Shown here: piece after piece, positions 37,801 through 50,600 of the stretch
Numbering within the stretch: the stretch's first letter is position 1
Layout: each line of letters starts with the position of its first letter
Source: Hybos culiciformis
Lineage: Eukaryota; Arthropoda; Insecta; Diptera; Hybotidae
Direction of reading: 5' to 3'
Length of the DNA stretch: 64,000 bases
Assembly: GCA_964007475.1 (NCBI GenBank)
Contig: OZ023274.1
Location: 6,076,001-6,140,000 of the forward strand
Notes under the pieces: generated by a model
Databases searched by the model: none
Told to the model about the DNA's origin: nothing
The model's input: the letters and a program-made list of their open reading frames with translations, nothing else
Translations under genes and position numbers: made by a program

Positions 37801-37951
37801 CAAATTTTCATCATTTAAATTTTCTTTAAATAAACAAAATAAAATTTCAATATTATTTGTTTATTATGTGAGTTATAATAAAAAAAAGAAAAGAAAATTG
37901 AGTCAAAGTCTGTGCTTGTAAATAAACTTTGAATCGAAATTAAACGAAACC

Positions 37952-37978
37952 TATAAAATTTTATCAGTGCGGTCGTAC
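37952..37978 (+). promoter_or_regulatory. Candidate core promoter of the CCDC141-like gene
   Basis: A TATAAAA motif starts at 37952 and an arthropod-type initiator TCAGT lies at 37974-37978, about 24 bases from TATA start to the initiator A. The sequence downstream, GCGGTCGTAC, is locally less AT-rich than its surroundings. This would give a 5' leader of about 570 bases before the ATG at 38547. Spacing is slightly short, and TATA strings are frequent by chance here. Confidence 0.3.
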
Positions 37979-38546
37979 AAACCATTATCTAATTGGCGTT
38001 ATAAATTTATATAAATTTCAAAAAACATATTATTATAATTACTATTAATTAATTATTAATTTAGAAAAAAAAGTTTCTTTTTTCAATTTTTATATTATTT
38101 TTTCCTCAAAAATTTAATCAATTAACATTTTCTTGAGCGACTTTCCAAATAAATAATTTACTTATTTTTTTTCATATTTCTTCTATTAACTATTGATAAA
38201 AAAAAAATGTAAAGTTTTAAGAATCTGTTTACTTAACTTCTCAATTTCAAAAGAATATTGAGTCAATTTTTATAGTTCACTCAATATTTGTAAAGTATTT
38301 AAAATCAATTGTCAAATTAATATATAGACGTATTAATATTTTTTTACAGATCTTGCTTTGGGATAAATAAAAAAATTGCTTCTTTTAAAACCATAATTTA
38401 TCAATATACCAAGCAAATTCCGATTAGTGTTAAAAAAAATTCAAAAAAAAAAAACTCAACAATATATTGATGGTCAATTTCTATATAACCTCTGAAACCG
38501 TATATAATAATTGAATATTATACATATATATATATATTATTGATTT

Positions 38547-38666
38547 ATGATGAGTGATAAAAGATTAACTGACACCACAATGAACAGTAGTGGAATACGA
38601 GCGACTACTATTGGTACTGTTGTAATTCGTGGTGGTCCAATACAAATGGTTATTGCATTGTTACAA
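38547..38666 (+). CDS. CCDC141: CCDC141-like exon 1
   Basis: ATG at 38547 (a second in-frame ATG at 38550) opens 40 codons ending in TTA CAA before gtaaga. It encodes MMSDKRLTDTTMNSSGIRAT and the strand-like VVIRGGPIQMVIALL, which corresponds to the conserved start of CCDC141. No splice acceptor is needed, so this is the initiator exon. Confidence 0.8.
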
Positions 38667-41600
38667 GTAAGATCAGATTAAAAATTATTTTATTCTTTTT
38701 CACTCATAATTTAATTTTTATATTTATTTTTAGTTTTTTTTTTACTTTATTTTTTTTTTCGTGAAAATGTTTTTTAATGATCTACTATTATTATCTTGTT
38801 GTTGGAAGGTTAAAAATGAAAACTTAAGCGAAATATTTTTTTTCTTTTGGAACCAGTTAACTTGTGCTGCGCTTTGATTTCTTTTTGCTAGAAGCAAAAA
38901 TAAAATTATTGAATATTTATTCTTTTATATGTATTTTTATAAATAATATTTTTGAACATCTGGTAAAATTTTTCTTAAATAATTTTTTTCTAATTTTGAT
39001 TAATATTATAAAATATATTATAATTGTATATTCAATATTGTAAGATGTATAATTTTCTAATTAAATACTTCATTTATAAATAGTTATAAGTTTTCTAAGA
39101 GCAATGTAATTTAGAAATTTTTGACTTATAGTTTAAAACAGAAGAATTGTATAAATTTCTTTCCTATTCCAGTGTTGAATAAGTGAATCTAGGAATTAAT
39201 AAAGAATAACTTTTTTTAATTTTCAAACACCATTTGTCATCATTCCCAATTAAAAACCAAATAACTTTAAAATATAAAATATAGTGTGAATGAATTTTAA
39301 ATTAAAAATTTAATAAAATAAACAAACAGTTTTTCAATTAAATTTTCACACAATTAATTTTCTAAATTAATGACATAATATTATTCCTGGGAATTGATCG
39401 TAACACATAATTAACATGCTAAGATTATGAATGAAAATTATTTTAATTTTTTTTATTCAATATAATGCTGAAAGTAGAAAGTTGGAAAACTTTGTTAAAA
39501 CACAATTTTCATGGAATTGTTACTTAGAATTAACTCTGCAGGAATAACTTAATTAGAAATTTTTTTTTTAATTATTTTTGCTCTAATTGAGCTTAGTAAA
39601 GGTTTATCACTTAACCTCTGAAACTCATTATATATTTATTTTCATTTTGGCATAAAATAAATAAATAAATTAAAAATTAACCATTATGCATTTTTAATTT
39701 ATTTTATTTTTATATAATTAAACAACGAAGTTATTAATATGTTGTTGTTGTGCATAAATTTTATTATCTGATTTTATAATTTAAAAATTTTCTTATTTCC
39801 TATACTTACACTACTTAGAATTTTATATGGATGAAAATTTTTTAAAACGGTTTGCTTTCCCTTCAGTTATTTGCAATTTTTTTTTGAAGTTAATATAACA
39901 TAGTTTATGAAGAAACCGTCGAGAAGCATACCATATAAATATAGAATAAAAAAAAATCTGGGAAACTTTCAACATTTTTTTTTTTTAATTTATATCATCA
40001 GCATTTTAATTTAATGATTGCAGAAAATGTTTTTTTTTTTAATTATATTTTCTTAACTCGGCATCTGGATAAGATAAGAATATTTTTGATTTATGTTTAA
40101 TTATTAATTTACTTGAATTTATTTATCAAACATTTTAAAGATGTAGTTAAAGATATTTAAACTGTGAACGATATTTTCTTCTATTGCACGCGAACTATAT
40201 TGAATAATTTAATAAAGTTAAACTGGGATTACAACTAATAACGCGAAGGAAAGAATTTGTTTAAAAAAAAAATACAGAAGAAAATTTTTTTAAATTTATA
40301 AAAATGTTACCATTTAAAAGACAAAGATTAGAAGTCGTATACCTAATTGTATAACGAACAACTTTTTTTGTGATAGGATAGTATTTACAAGTTTGGTCAA
40401 AACGAATATTAATAGGACTCGGAATTTATTATCTTTAATGACTCATTATTAAATTTCCTTAAACAATTTTGTTATTAAAATTTAATTTAAAAAAACTATT
40501 TGAAAGATAAGACCAAAACTGAATTTATTTTCTAAAAACCTAAATGCAATTATAATTTTCAATTGTTTAAAAGCTTATAGAAATTTTATTTATGCATGTA
40601 CCTATAATGACAGCGTTTTAATCCAAAAAAACGCACCTGGCATACATATTTCATAATCTTTGAAGTTTTCTTTTTTTTTTATTCCTCTAAAATTGAGCAT
40701 TAGAAACATGGTGTATTAAATAAAGAATAAAAATAAAATATAATATAATAAACATAAAATGCAAAAATTCAATTTTTTATTACAATTTTTTTTTTTTATC
40801 TTCTAATACGAAAAAAAATGTAATAAAAATTACACAATATTATTCCAGGCACCTATTGGCTCTAGTCCAAAGTTGTATGCCCAATAAATATTTTGTTTAA
40901 GGTTCATTATTTTGTAAATATAGAATTGAGAAAAAAAAATATTTTTTTTCCTCTATGTATCTAAATTTTCTTTATTTATTTAAAGTTGGATACATATTGA
41001 AAGAATTTTTAATTCCACATACTAGGCAAAATTATTTGTAATATATGTGTACTTTAATATTTTCAATTTTTTAATCTAAGATTCGTACTTTTTAAGAGTT
41101 GTTGAAAAATTTTGCAGAAGTTTGTAATTTAGGATAAAGTTATGCTAATCTACATTATATTTGACCGTAAAATTAAATCAAAGAAGATTGATTTGTTTCT
41201 CTTTGTTTGATTTCCGATTTCCTTTTCATGTTCACTAATTGCTATAGATTTTATCAAGAATATGTTCAAGGATATGATCTGGAACAAAAAATCTGAATTA
41301 TCTATATCATAAAAAAATATATTTTCTCCTTTTCATTAAAGTTTACATAATTGTTTACAATTTATCTTGAAATGTAAATTTTTTCTATAACTTAACCGCA
41401 ATGTTCGCATAATTGGAACTTGGAAAATAAAAATTTTACTTGTTCATTTTAATTTTACTTAACAAGAAACAGGGTACAATGACTTCAATAAATTAATCCT
41501 TAAAAAAAAAAAAATGTTTGCTAATTTAAAAACATGCAAATTGAAAAGAATTCATTAAATAAATAAATAAAAAATTTGTTAATAATTTTTATTTTATTTT

Positions 41601-44600
41601 TATTTTCAAATAAACAATTTTTTATTTTTTAAATATAGAAACTCTATTAATGAGATGAAAAAAAAAAATTCGCAAATATGACGTAAGATTTTTCGTCTGA
41701 AAAACAAGATCATTAAATTTAAAAATAAAAAAAAATAATTAAATGCAAAAAAAATCAAACATACATTTTATTTGACAATCAATATAAAATAATAAAATTT
41801 TTCAATTTTAAGATTCAATTAATTTTTTTTTTTTTTTAAATGAAAAAGATTTCAATGATTCGTATATCTGTATGTAATGTTAACTTAATAAAATTTTTTT
41901 ATGTCAAATAGGTATAGTAATAGAGAATATTGCGTTTAAAAACTGCGTTCAAAAAACGTCAGAAACAATTCTTAATCCGCATGAGCCATGTAATGCCATT
42001 CTCCAAATAATCGTTTGACTTTAATTTCCTGCAAAGAATTGCTTAAATACTTAAATTAAAAAATATATATATAATGGAATAATACAAAATTACATTAGTT
42101 TCGCTTTTTTGAATTAGTATTCCTCTCCATGTTAAAGTAAAAAAAAAAGTTTGGTAAAAACCTTGTAAACATTGTTTAAAAACAATTTTGACAAGTAAAA
42201 TTTAAATTAGAATTAATTTATAAAAATTTTTTTACGGAAATAAATAATATTTTATTCACGTTTTCTTAAATATTCTGGTTTCTTTTTTGTTTTTAAGAAT
42301 TATGCGAACCACTTCAAAAATTTAAGTTTTTTTTAAAAATAAGTTACCACAGGGCCACAGGGTGAGGTTTAACAGAAGATTTTCAAGTAAAATGTAAAAT
42401 TGAACGTGACGTTGAAAACTTTATTATGTAAATCATTAAACTTTTAATTTTTTTAAGAACAGTTCTTTTAAATTCTGGCCTCAGCTAAGGAATCTATTCT
42501 CACGGTCTATGTTTCAAAATGTTAAAAACTAAATAGTTTTCAATATTTTACACTGAATAGTCAGGGGTAACTTATTATAAGAGTTTATGGTTCACATAAT
42601 TCTATCAATAATATTTAAATTCAAGAAGCATTCATTATACGTTAGCAAACTAAAATTTACATAAGTTAAAATAATAATTAAAAAAAAAAAAAGTTGCATT
42701 CAATTAATTTCATTCCATTATAAAAATATTCCCATAATTCAAAAACTTTAATTACTCTTAAGACTTGACTTAATTTTAAAACTGATAGTTTTATATTATT
42801 ACTTCTTGTCTATTAGAACAATCACCACAATATAACAATACGTCACACGTTACCTTAAATGTAAGACTGAGTTTCTATTTTTTTTTTTTTTGATATTAAT
42901 AACAATCTAAAATGATTTGAAAAATTGAAAACATTTCCGCACATGAGAGTGATGATAAAATTAAAAAAAAAAAAAAAGAACAAAAAATAAATAAAAAGAA
43001 GAAATTAAATTTAGAAAATAAATATTATTATTTTAATGACATCACATATTCGAAGGTCGAATATGATTTAACAAATAAATACTAAAAGCAAAAAAATAAA
43101 AAAAATAAATAAAAGATTTTATATCCACAATTCACACAACTACAATGCTTAGCTATTATAGTGTTCAACTCTGCTCATATATAGTTTATGCTCTTTATAT
43201 ATTTCTTTATATTTTATTATATTCGAATAATTAAATAAAATTTATTATCAGAAAATATTCAAAAAAATATAATTAAAATAAATATTTGAAAAATTTTAAT
43301 AAATATTTTTACGCATGTTTATTAATTTTTTTTTATCATTATTATTGTTCTAGAGAAATGTTCATGTTCACTTTTACAATACATACCTTGAAATTTAGTA
43401 AAAAAATCCTTTACTATTTGATCTATAAATGATAAGTTGTACAATCCAAAGCGAGCTACACAAATTAATTTTCCTATTCATCCTCATCTGTATCTTAAAA
43501 ATAATATGAGCTTTAAAAGTTGCAGCATAGAACACAACCTCAATTTTATTATTTTTAATGTTTTAATCATCATGAAACGAAAAAGTTTTTGCTAATGTTA
43601 ATATTGAATCAAAATATTTTCGCGAATTCCGATAGAAAAAACCTACTACCAAAGATCTAAATAAAATTAATCTAGAATCTAGATGAGCTAAATTAACCTC
43701 TTATCTAGACTCGAACTCTTGAGATTACCAATTCAATTGACTTTTCCAACTAAATTATTAAACAATACAAGTATAAGTTTTATAATTCAATTAATTCTTG
43801 AAAAGTTATACTGCTCACATTTTCACATTTTTTGTTGCTTCAAAAATATCATCACCAACTTCTAGGCATTAAAAAAATTAACATTTATATGTACCATCAA
43901 GTTTGTAAATAACGTGTTTATAATAAATAAATTTTATTCCATACTCTCGATACTTTGAAAACCAAATATTTATTATTATTATTATTATAATATTTGTTTA
44001 ATCATCATTTTTAAATTCGCTTAAACCAATAACATAAAAAAGTTTATTACATACCTGATATTTTATGAAAAAATAAAATACAAAATTATGCTGATTAACT
44101 AACATTGTAGCTCAACAGGTTAATTAATGTATGAATAGGAATTTTTAATTTTTTTGTTTTTTTTTATGTAGTCATTAGTCCTGAAATTTAAAAAATAAAA
44201 TTTTAATATTTAGAAATTTCCATATGTGAAAGAGAAATCTTAGATCCCATAAATGAATCTATAATCAATGTCAAATTTGCTCTAACTATGTAGAGTAAAA
44301 TATACAATGTATTTATTGTTTATTTTTTATTTCATTTATTATTTGTAGTAAATTATTTTGACAACAATCAAATGTTCTCATCAATATCTTATTTTTTATT
44401 TTTTAATTCAAATCTTAAAAAAAAACTTCAATATCACGGTTAAATTCTTGAAAACAATATTCCTGACATTTTTTTTTCTTTTTGCTTACGAATTAAGTGA
44501 TTTAAATCAAAACAAAAAAGATAAAATTACAAAATTAAGATAGAATTTCTCATAAATACAAAAAAAAACTAAAATATACATCAACAATTATATCTTCGTC

Positions 44601-47600
44601 TTACGTAATCCTAAGTGAAAATAAAGTAGGTACATATATAGGAATATATAGGAATTACACATGAAAATCATAACTTCTAGTGTGGTTATTTTTGAAAAAA
44701 TTGGGAACTTTTATAAGAAATTATTTGAAAGTTAAAGGAATCTTATGTTAACATCTCAGAATATCAAAATAATAGAAAAGCATTAAAGTTGTAGCAAATG
44801 TCTTCTTGTTCTTTCTCATATCTAGTATTGAACCGATCTGAGCTCTATGTAGCAATCAAGATTTAATAATGTTCAATAGATTTCTGGGCTAAAATGTCAA
44901 ATCTTAAATAAAAAAATGACAGAGAATCAATAAAATTTATTATTTTTCTAACAATTTCTAAAATAAAGAAAAATATTTTTACAAGAAGTAAAAACAAGAA
45001 ATTTAAAAAAAAATTACACTTTCAATTCGTGAAGGTAACATTTATCTAGATTTTTTAAAATGTATAACCATTTCTTATGAATAGCCGCATTCATTATAAA
45101 CATAAATATAATAAAAATGTTTAATGCGTTGGGGATCGTTATGTTGTATTTAGTGCTATAGAATTTAGATCACTAAATGGAGTATTATATGCGTCAATAC
45201 ACATGCAATCTTTTAGATGCATCTGCGTAAATAATGAAAAAATTTAGATGCATCAGCGTATATAATGAAAAAATTTAGAGGCATCAGCGTAAATAATGAA
45301 ATCATTTAGATGTTTCGTATTGAATATTACATAATACCTAAACAAACATAATATCTCTCATAATATTTCAATACAGCCAAATACACTGAGCCAAAAAAGG
45401 CGTACTAAATTTTAGGACTTTTGGCATTAAATCAAGTTCTAGTATTTTTATACACAAAACAACAACAAAAACATTTTTTTTATAAAAAAAAAAACAATAT
45501 TTAAGTTCTTTCGGTATCATATCAAGTACAAACTGCTCTAAAATCTAAAATTAATGCACAGAGGCATAACTTTTATGCCTAGAGGCGTAATTTTTAGTAC
45601 CAAGAGAATTAATGTTATTCAAAAAATTCTTAAATTAAAATATTTGAATAATTTTAATACTATGGCAGAATGGTAGAGTGGTTGAATGAAATGCTAAAGA
45701 CCGAGGTTCGAATCCCGACGAAAGCATAAGAAAAATGTATACGATATTTATATTTTCTATTTTGTGCTCATGAATAATTTTATTACTATGGCCTAATGGT
45801 AGAGTGGTCGGTTGAAATGCTAAAGACCGAGGTTCAAATCGCGAAGAGGGCATAAGAGAAATAAAATAAGAAATTAGAAATAAAAGAAAATAGAAATAAA
45901 TAAAAAATTAAAAATAAAAAAATTAAAATAAAAAACAAATTTTTTTTCTCTTTTAAAAAGATTTTAATCCCAAAAGGCATTGATTTTAGTAAAACCGTCA
46001 TTGGACGGTTTTTGTTGCGGAAAATACATGATTTTATGCATTTTTACACGATTTTAGCACGTTTTTTATCTCAGTGTACAAAAAAAAAAAGAGAAGAAAA
46101 AATATTCTCTCTTTGCAACTACCTCTCCCTACGCATTAAAACAGTATATTGGATATGTAAACAAAATTTGTTATACAACTCGTTCTGTATTTACACAAAA
46201 ATACATTGACACTTGTCAATTTATATCACTCAACCTTCGGTCTCGTGATATAAGTATTGACTCGTGTCAATATATTTTTGTGTATACAGAACTCTTAATT
46301 AATAACAAATTTAGTTTACATATACAATAATCTACTATTAATTTAATTCACGACGATGATCATTGTCTGTGGTCGTTAAAATTAATGTATTTTTTTTTTC
46401 TATCATTTCTATTAATTTTATTATTTTATTTTCATTTTCTTCAATATCAAACCAACAAAAAAAAAAAATGAATTGATAGTAAATATAGTAAAACGAGTCT
46501 ATGAACTACTACAGTAATAATTCAACATTTTTAATTGATATTCTTTCCCGCCACACAGTGTACACAATAATTTGCAAATAGGGTTCGGTTTTTGAATTAA
46601 AATTTATTTATCTTTTAGTTTAAAGACCTGTGGGAAGATAAAAAATGTACCAAAAAGTCATCATCTCAAAAGCAAACAATATGGAAATTTTTTAGTTAAT
46701 CAATTATGATTGTCAATTAGATTAATTTTAAAAATCAAGTCAAACAACAAATTGGGCTAAAATTTAAACTTATTACGATTATATCATCCAATAACAAAAA
46801 AAAAATACGAAACTTCTAATTCATAATAAAAGCTCATTATTTTTATTTCATCTTGTTTATTCATTTAATAATAATAAATATGAAAATTATTATAATTTTT
46901 TTTTATTTTTTATTATTATTCATTTCTATTTTTGTGGGTCAAAATTGTTTATTTTTAACAATTCAAATGAAAAATAAATAGGAAAAAAAAATTGATTTAA
47001 AAAAAAAAATTTCAGATATACATGTAATACAAAATTGTTTTCCTCTGACTATAATATCGACTCGCAGATGTGAAGGGGTCAAAAAAAGGTTTTATTTACA
47101 TATATATTCGTTTGGCATAATCTCAGTTTTTGAAATAAAAAATTTTCTAATACATATGAAATTTAAATTAAAAAATCTTTTTACACTAGGTGTAAAAATA
47201 AACCAAAAATCATAAAAGTATACATTAAATAATACAAGAAAAAAATTATAATAAATAAATAGTTTTTTGACATCAATTTAGATTCAGTTCAGAGTACTTA
47301 GCAAAATGTGTATGTTTTCTTTTTTAAATAATTTATCACTTTTACTTTTAGCTCGCTACAAATAGAAAATAAATAATTAGGTATATACTTTGAAAAAAAA
47401 AAAACTTAAGTAAAAAATAATCTTAAGTTGGCATGAATTACAAATTTCAAAATTATATTTCAATTGACGAGACAAAAATTTTGTAAAAAAAAATTAAATT
47501 TCACTTGAAAGATGTATGATGATAAAATTTTAAAACATTAATCAGAATCATACAAAACTTTTGAGGCTGTCTTTAATAATTAATATTCAGCCAACAAAAA

Positions 47601-50600
47601 ATGTCCAGATTACTTTCCTGGAACAAGTGACTTTCAAGCAGTTGAATCAGAATCTAAAACTCATGACCTAAAAATATTTTAATTTCGAGATAAATTTAAA
47701 AGAATTCCCTCGGTTAAGCATAAGCCGAAAATAGCTCAAATGGAAACTTAAATTTATAATGTGTATTTTGCTTGTTGCTGCAGCTTAACAAGATTATTTT
47801 CGAGCAAAACTTTTTTTTTTAAATATACAGTTCGTTAGATATAGATATTAAATATATATTTTTTTGTTCTTTTTGGTGATTTATTATACAAAATTTTTGA
47901 TATAAATCTTTTTTTTTTTTAATTAAATTTCGCATCAGAATAATAAATTTTAAATTTATTTGTTCAAAATAAAATGAATAAATAAAACAAAAATTGTAGG
48001 TATTACTGGAAAAAATGAAATCATAGCATATATTTATTTTCGTTCTGCTCTCATTTTATGTCAAATTTTTTTGTATAGGAAAAAATAAAGATCACAAAAA
48101 TGATGGAAATACTTATTGAAAATCTAAAGAGGAAATTAGTTTAAAAAATAATAATTTTTATATAATTAAATGACTAAGTTTTCTGTTTTTTAATGTTACA
48201 AAAGCAGAGAAAATGTGAATCCTGTCTGAAGATATTCAAAGTTCATCTTGTAAAGTATGACTTTAAATTCACGATTCTGTTCAGTTTCAGCAGGTATTCA
48301 AAAAAGTATATATAAGTAACATGTAAGTGGTATTAGTATGCTTTAAGATACTTGTAACTTAAGATCTCCATTAATTTTTAAAAAATATTATAGTCTATCT
48401 AAGTTCCATTAATTTTTAAAAAATATTATAGTCTATCTAAGTTGGAAGTTTTTTTTTAATAAGCTCAAAGTATAACCAGAAAATACAACTGCTTAAACCA
48501 CTAGTTCTATCTAATTTCATATTAAATACTTCGCTTTTACAAATTGAAATTAAGAATATTTCAAAGCAATGATTCATATTTCTCATCTCAAACAACTAAA
48601 ACAAGGTTAATTAAAAACATAATTATAGTTCTGTGAAATATTTGTGTTTAATTTTTGGTAGAACTTGTAACATAACAAGGTTTTAAATTGTTCCTCAAGT
48701 TTTAAAATGTATATTAGTCCAATTTATAAGAGCCAAATAAACATTTAATTAAATATGTATACCGATGTATACCTATGTTTATATATTAACTATTATGTGT
48801 TGCAAAATAACATATGTTTTCATTTTCTACATGCAAAACATATAAAAATAAAACCTAACAAACATAAAAAATTTTATTCCGATTAAAAGTATCTAATTTT
48901 TTTCAAGAAAAAAATAAAAACTATATGTGTTTCTTTTTTTTGAGAAATTAATTTAAATTAAAAAACCCAAAAATTGGCGTGAATTTAATGTTAAAAAATT
49001 TAGAAATTTTTTTTTCTGACTCAAATGATGCTCTAAAAATTTAAAATTGTCTGCGTCTGTAAACTTAACGAAGGAACAGAATAAACATAAAAAAAAAAAT
49101 ATGTATGCTAAAGAAATTAAATGCACATTATGTTCGGCTATAAATTTATTTTAATAATTCTAAAATTAAAACTGACAACTGGCAATAGCAAGAAAAAAAA
49201 AATTTTAAATGGAATAAAAAATGTTTTTGTTGAAATTAAAATAAAGTAAATGAAAAAAAAAAGAAACAAAAATTAATTGGATTCATTGGCGGATTGTATT
49301 TTCAAATTTATTTTAAAAATTTCTTTTAATTGGATCAGCTGAGCATTAAATTCTCAAAAAAAAAAAAATCCAAAAAGTTTCGAGAATGATTCAAATTTCA
49401 AAATTCGAAACATATATCAAATAGGAATGAGTGTTTCGAATAGAAATTCAATAAAACGAGTCCGAGATATGAAGGTATCTTATCAGTGCCAAGATCAGAA
49501 GCTTAAAAATAAAAGTCTATACTGCAAAACATAAACAAACATCTTTTCCCGCCAAAGCAAACTTCTGAATCAATTCAAGCCCCATTAATTTAAAAAAAAA
49601 AAATTAAATTAAGTGAATTTTTTTTATAAGAGGTCAGCATGAATAAAATTAATTCAAATTTTAGAAAATTGATCTGAAGACCAATTTGTTTATTATGAAA
49701 ACCCACTCAATTTTTTTTTTTATAAAAATACGATGTATTTTTTTTATTTAGCCGGCAAAAATATTAACTTCAATTGAAACCAAAATAATCATAATATTAC
49801 ATCAAGAAAAATGCCAGAAAAACTTTGAAGGGAATATAAAATGATTTTTTTTTTATATTTTGCTATTATGTCGCCGTGTATAATTTTACCTGTTGAGATA
49901 ATTACGTAATTGTAACGCAAACCACCTAGATAATAAAATAATAACATTAATATATTATATTTATATCTTTTTGTAGTTCTGTGTTTTACTTCTTTTTTTT
50001 TTTTTTTTATTTTAATTTAGCATAAAAAGATATTTAAATGCGAAATAAGTTAAAAATAAAAAAAATTATAAATTATAAAAAAAAAAACCATATAATCTCT
50101 CGTGCTTTGTGTTTACATTAAAATATTATTTACCACAAAGTTTCATCGCCACAGGCAATGAAAAAAACGTCTTCTATGAAATTTCAAGAAACATGAATTA
50201 CTTTTTAAGATTAAAAGATTTTTCTTCTGCTTTGCATTTTAAAAAAAACTGTGAACGCTCCGTGACGTTACTCTGTCACCAAATTCTTGAATTTTACTAT
50301 TTCTTTTCAGGGCGAAGTAATGTATTTTCGTACAGTCCAAATATGGCAAAAATTTTTCTTTAACAAAAATATTAAGAAACTATTTATGATTCTGTGTTTG
50401 GGACTAATTAAAAATTTTCCGTAGTTGTTGAGAGTCAAAATTCCAGTTCATGAAAATGTCTTTAAATTGTTTAAACTTTATCTAATTATCTTGCATTTTA
50501 TTAATTGCGGTATTTTCTAACATTATTACACATTACATATTATTTTGTTCATCATTATTTACATTTTCAAATTTGTTCATTTTTTTTGTAAAATAATAAA

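Larger units (their letters stand above)
32254..37950. other. Intergenic region between the SESTD1-like and CCDC141-like genes
   Basis: About 5.7 kb with no supported exon. It contains a pogo/Tigger-like terminus (33430-33511), an inverted repeat (33548-33614) and a perfect 200-bp tandem duplication (34412-34811). CpG-containing patches near 37225-37240 and 37555-37570 may belong to the upstream regulatory region of the CCDC141-like gene. Confidence 0.6.

Noticed and set aside
50109..50363. 84-codon open frame in the large intron
   Set aside because: It has no recognisable domain, no conserved motif and no poly(A) signal or promoter that I can support. It is the most protein-like of the frames in this intron but remains unsupported.
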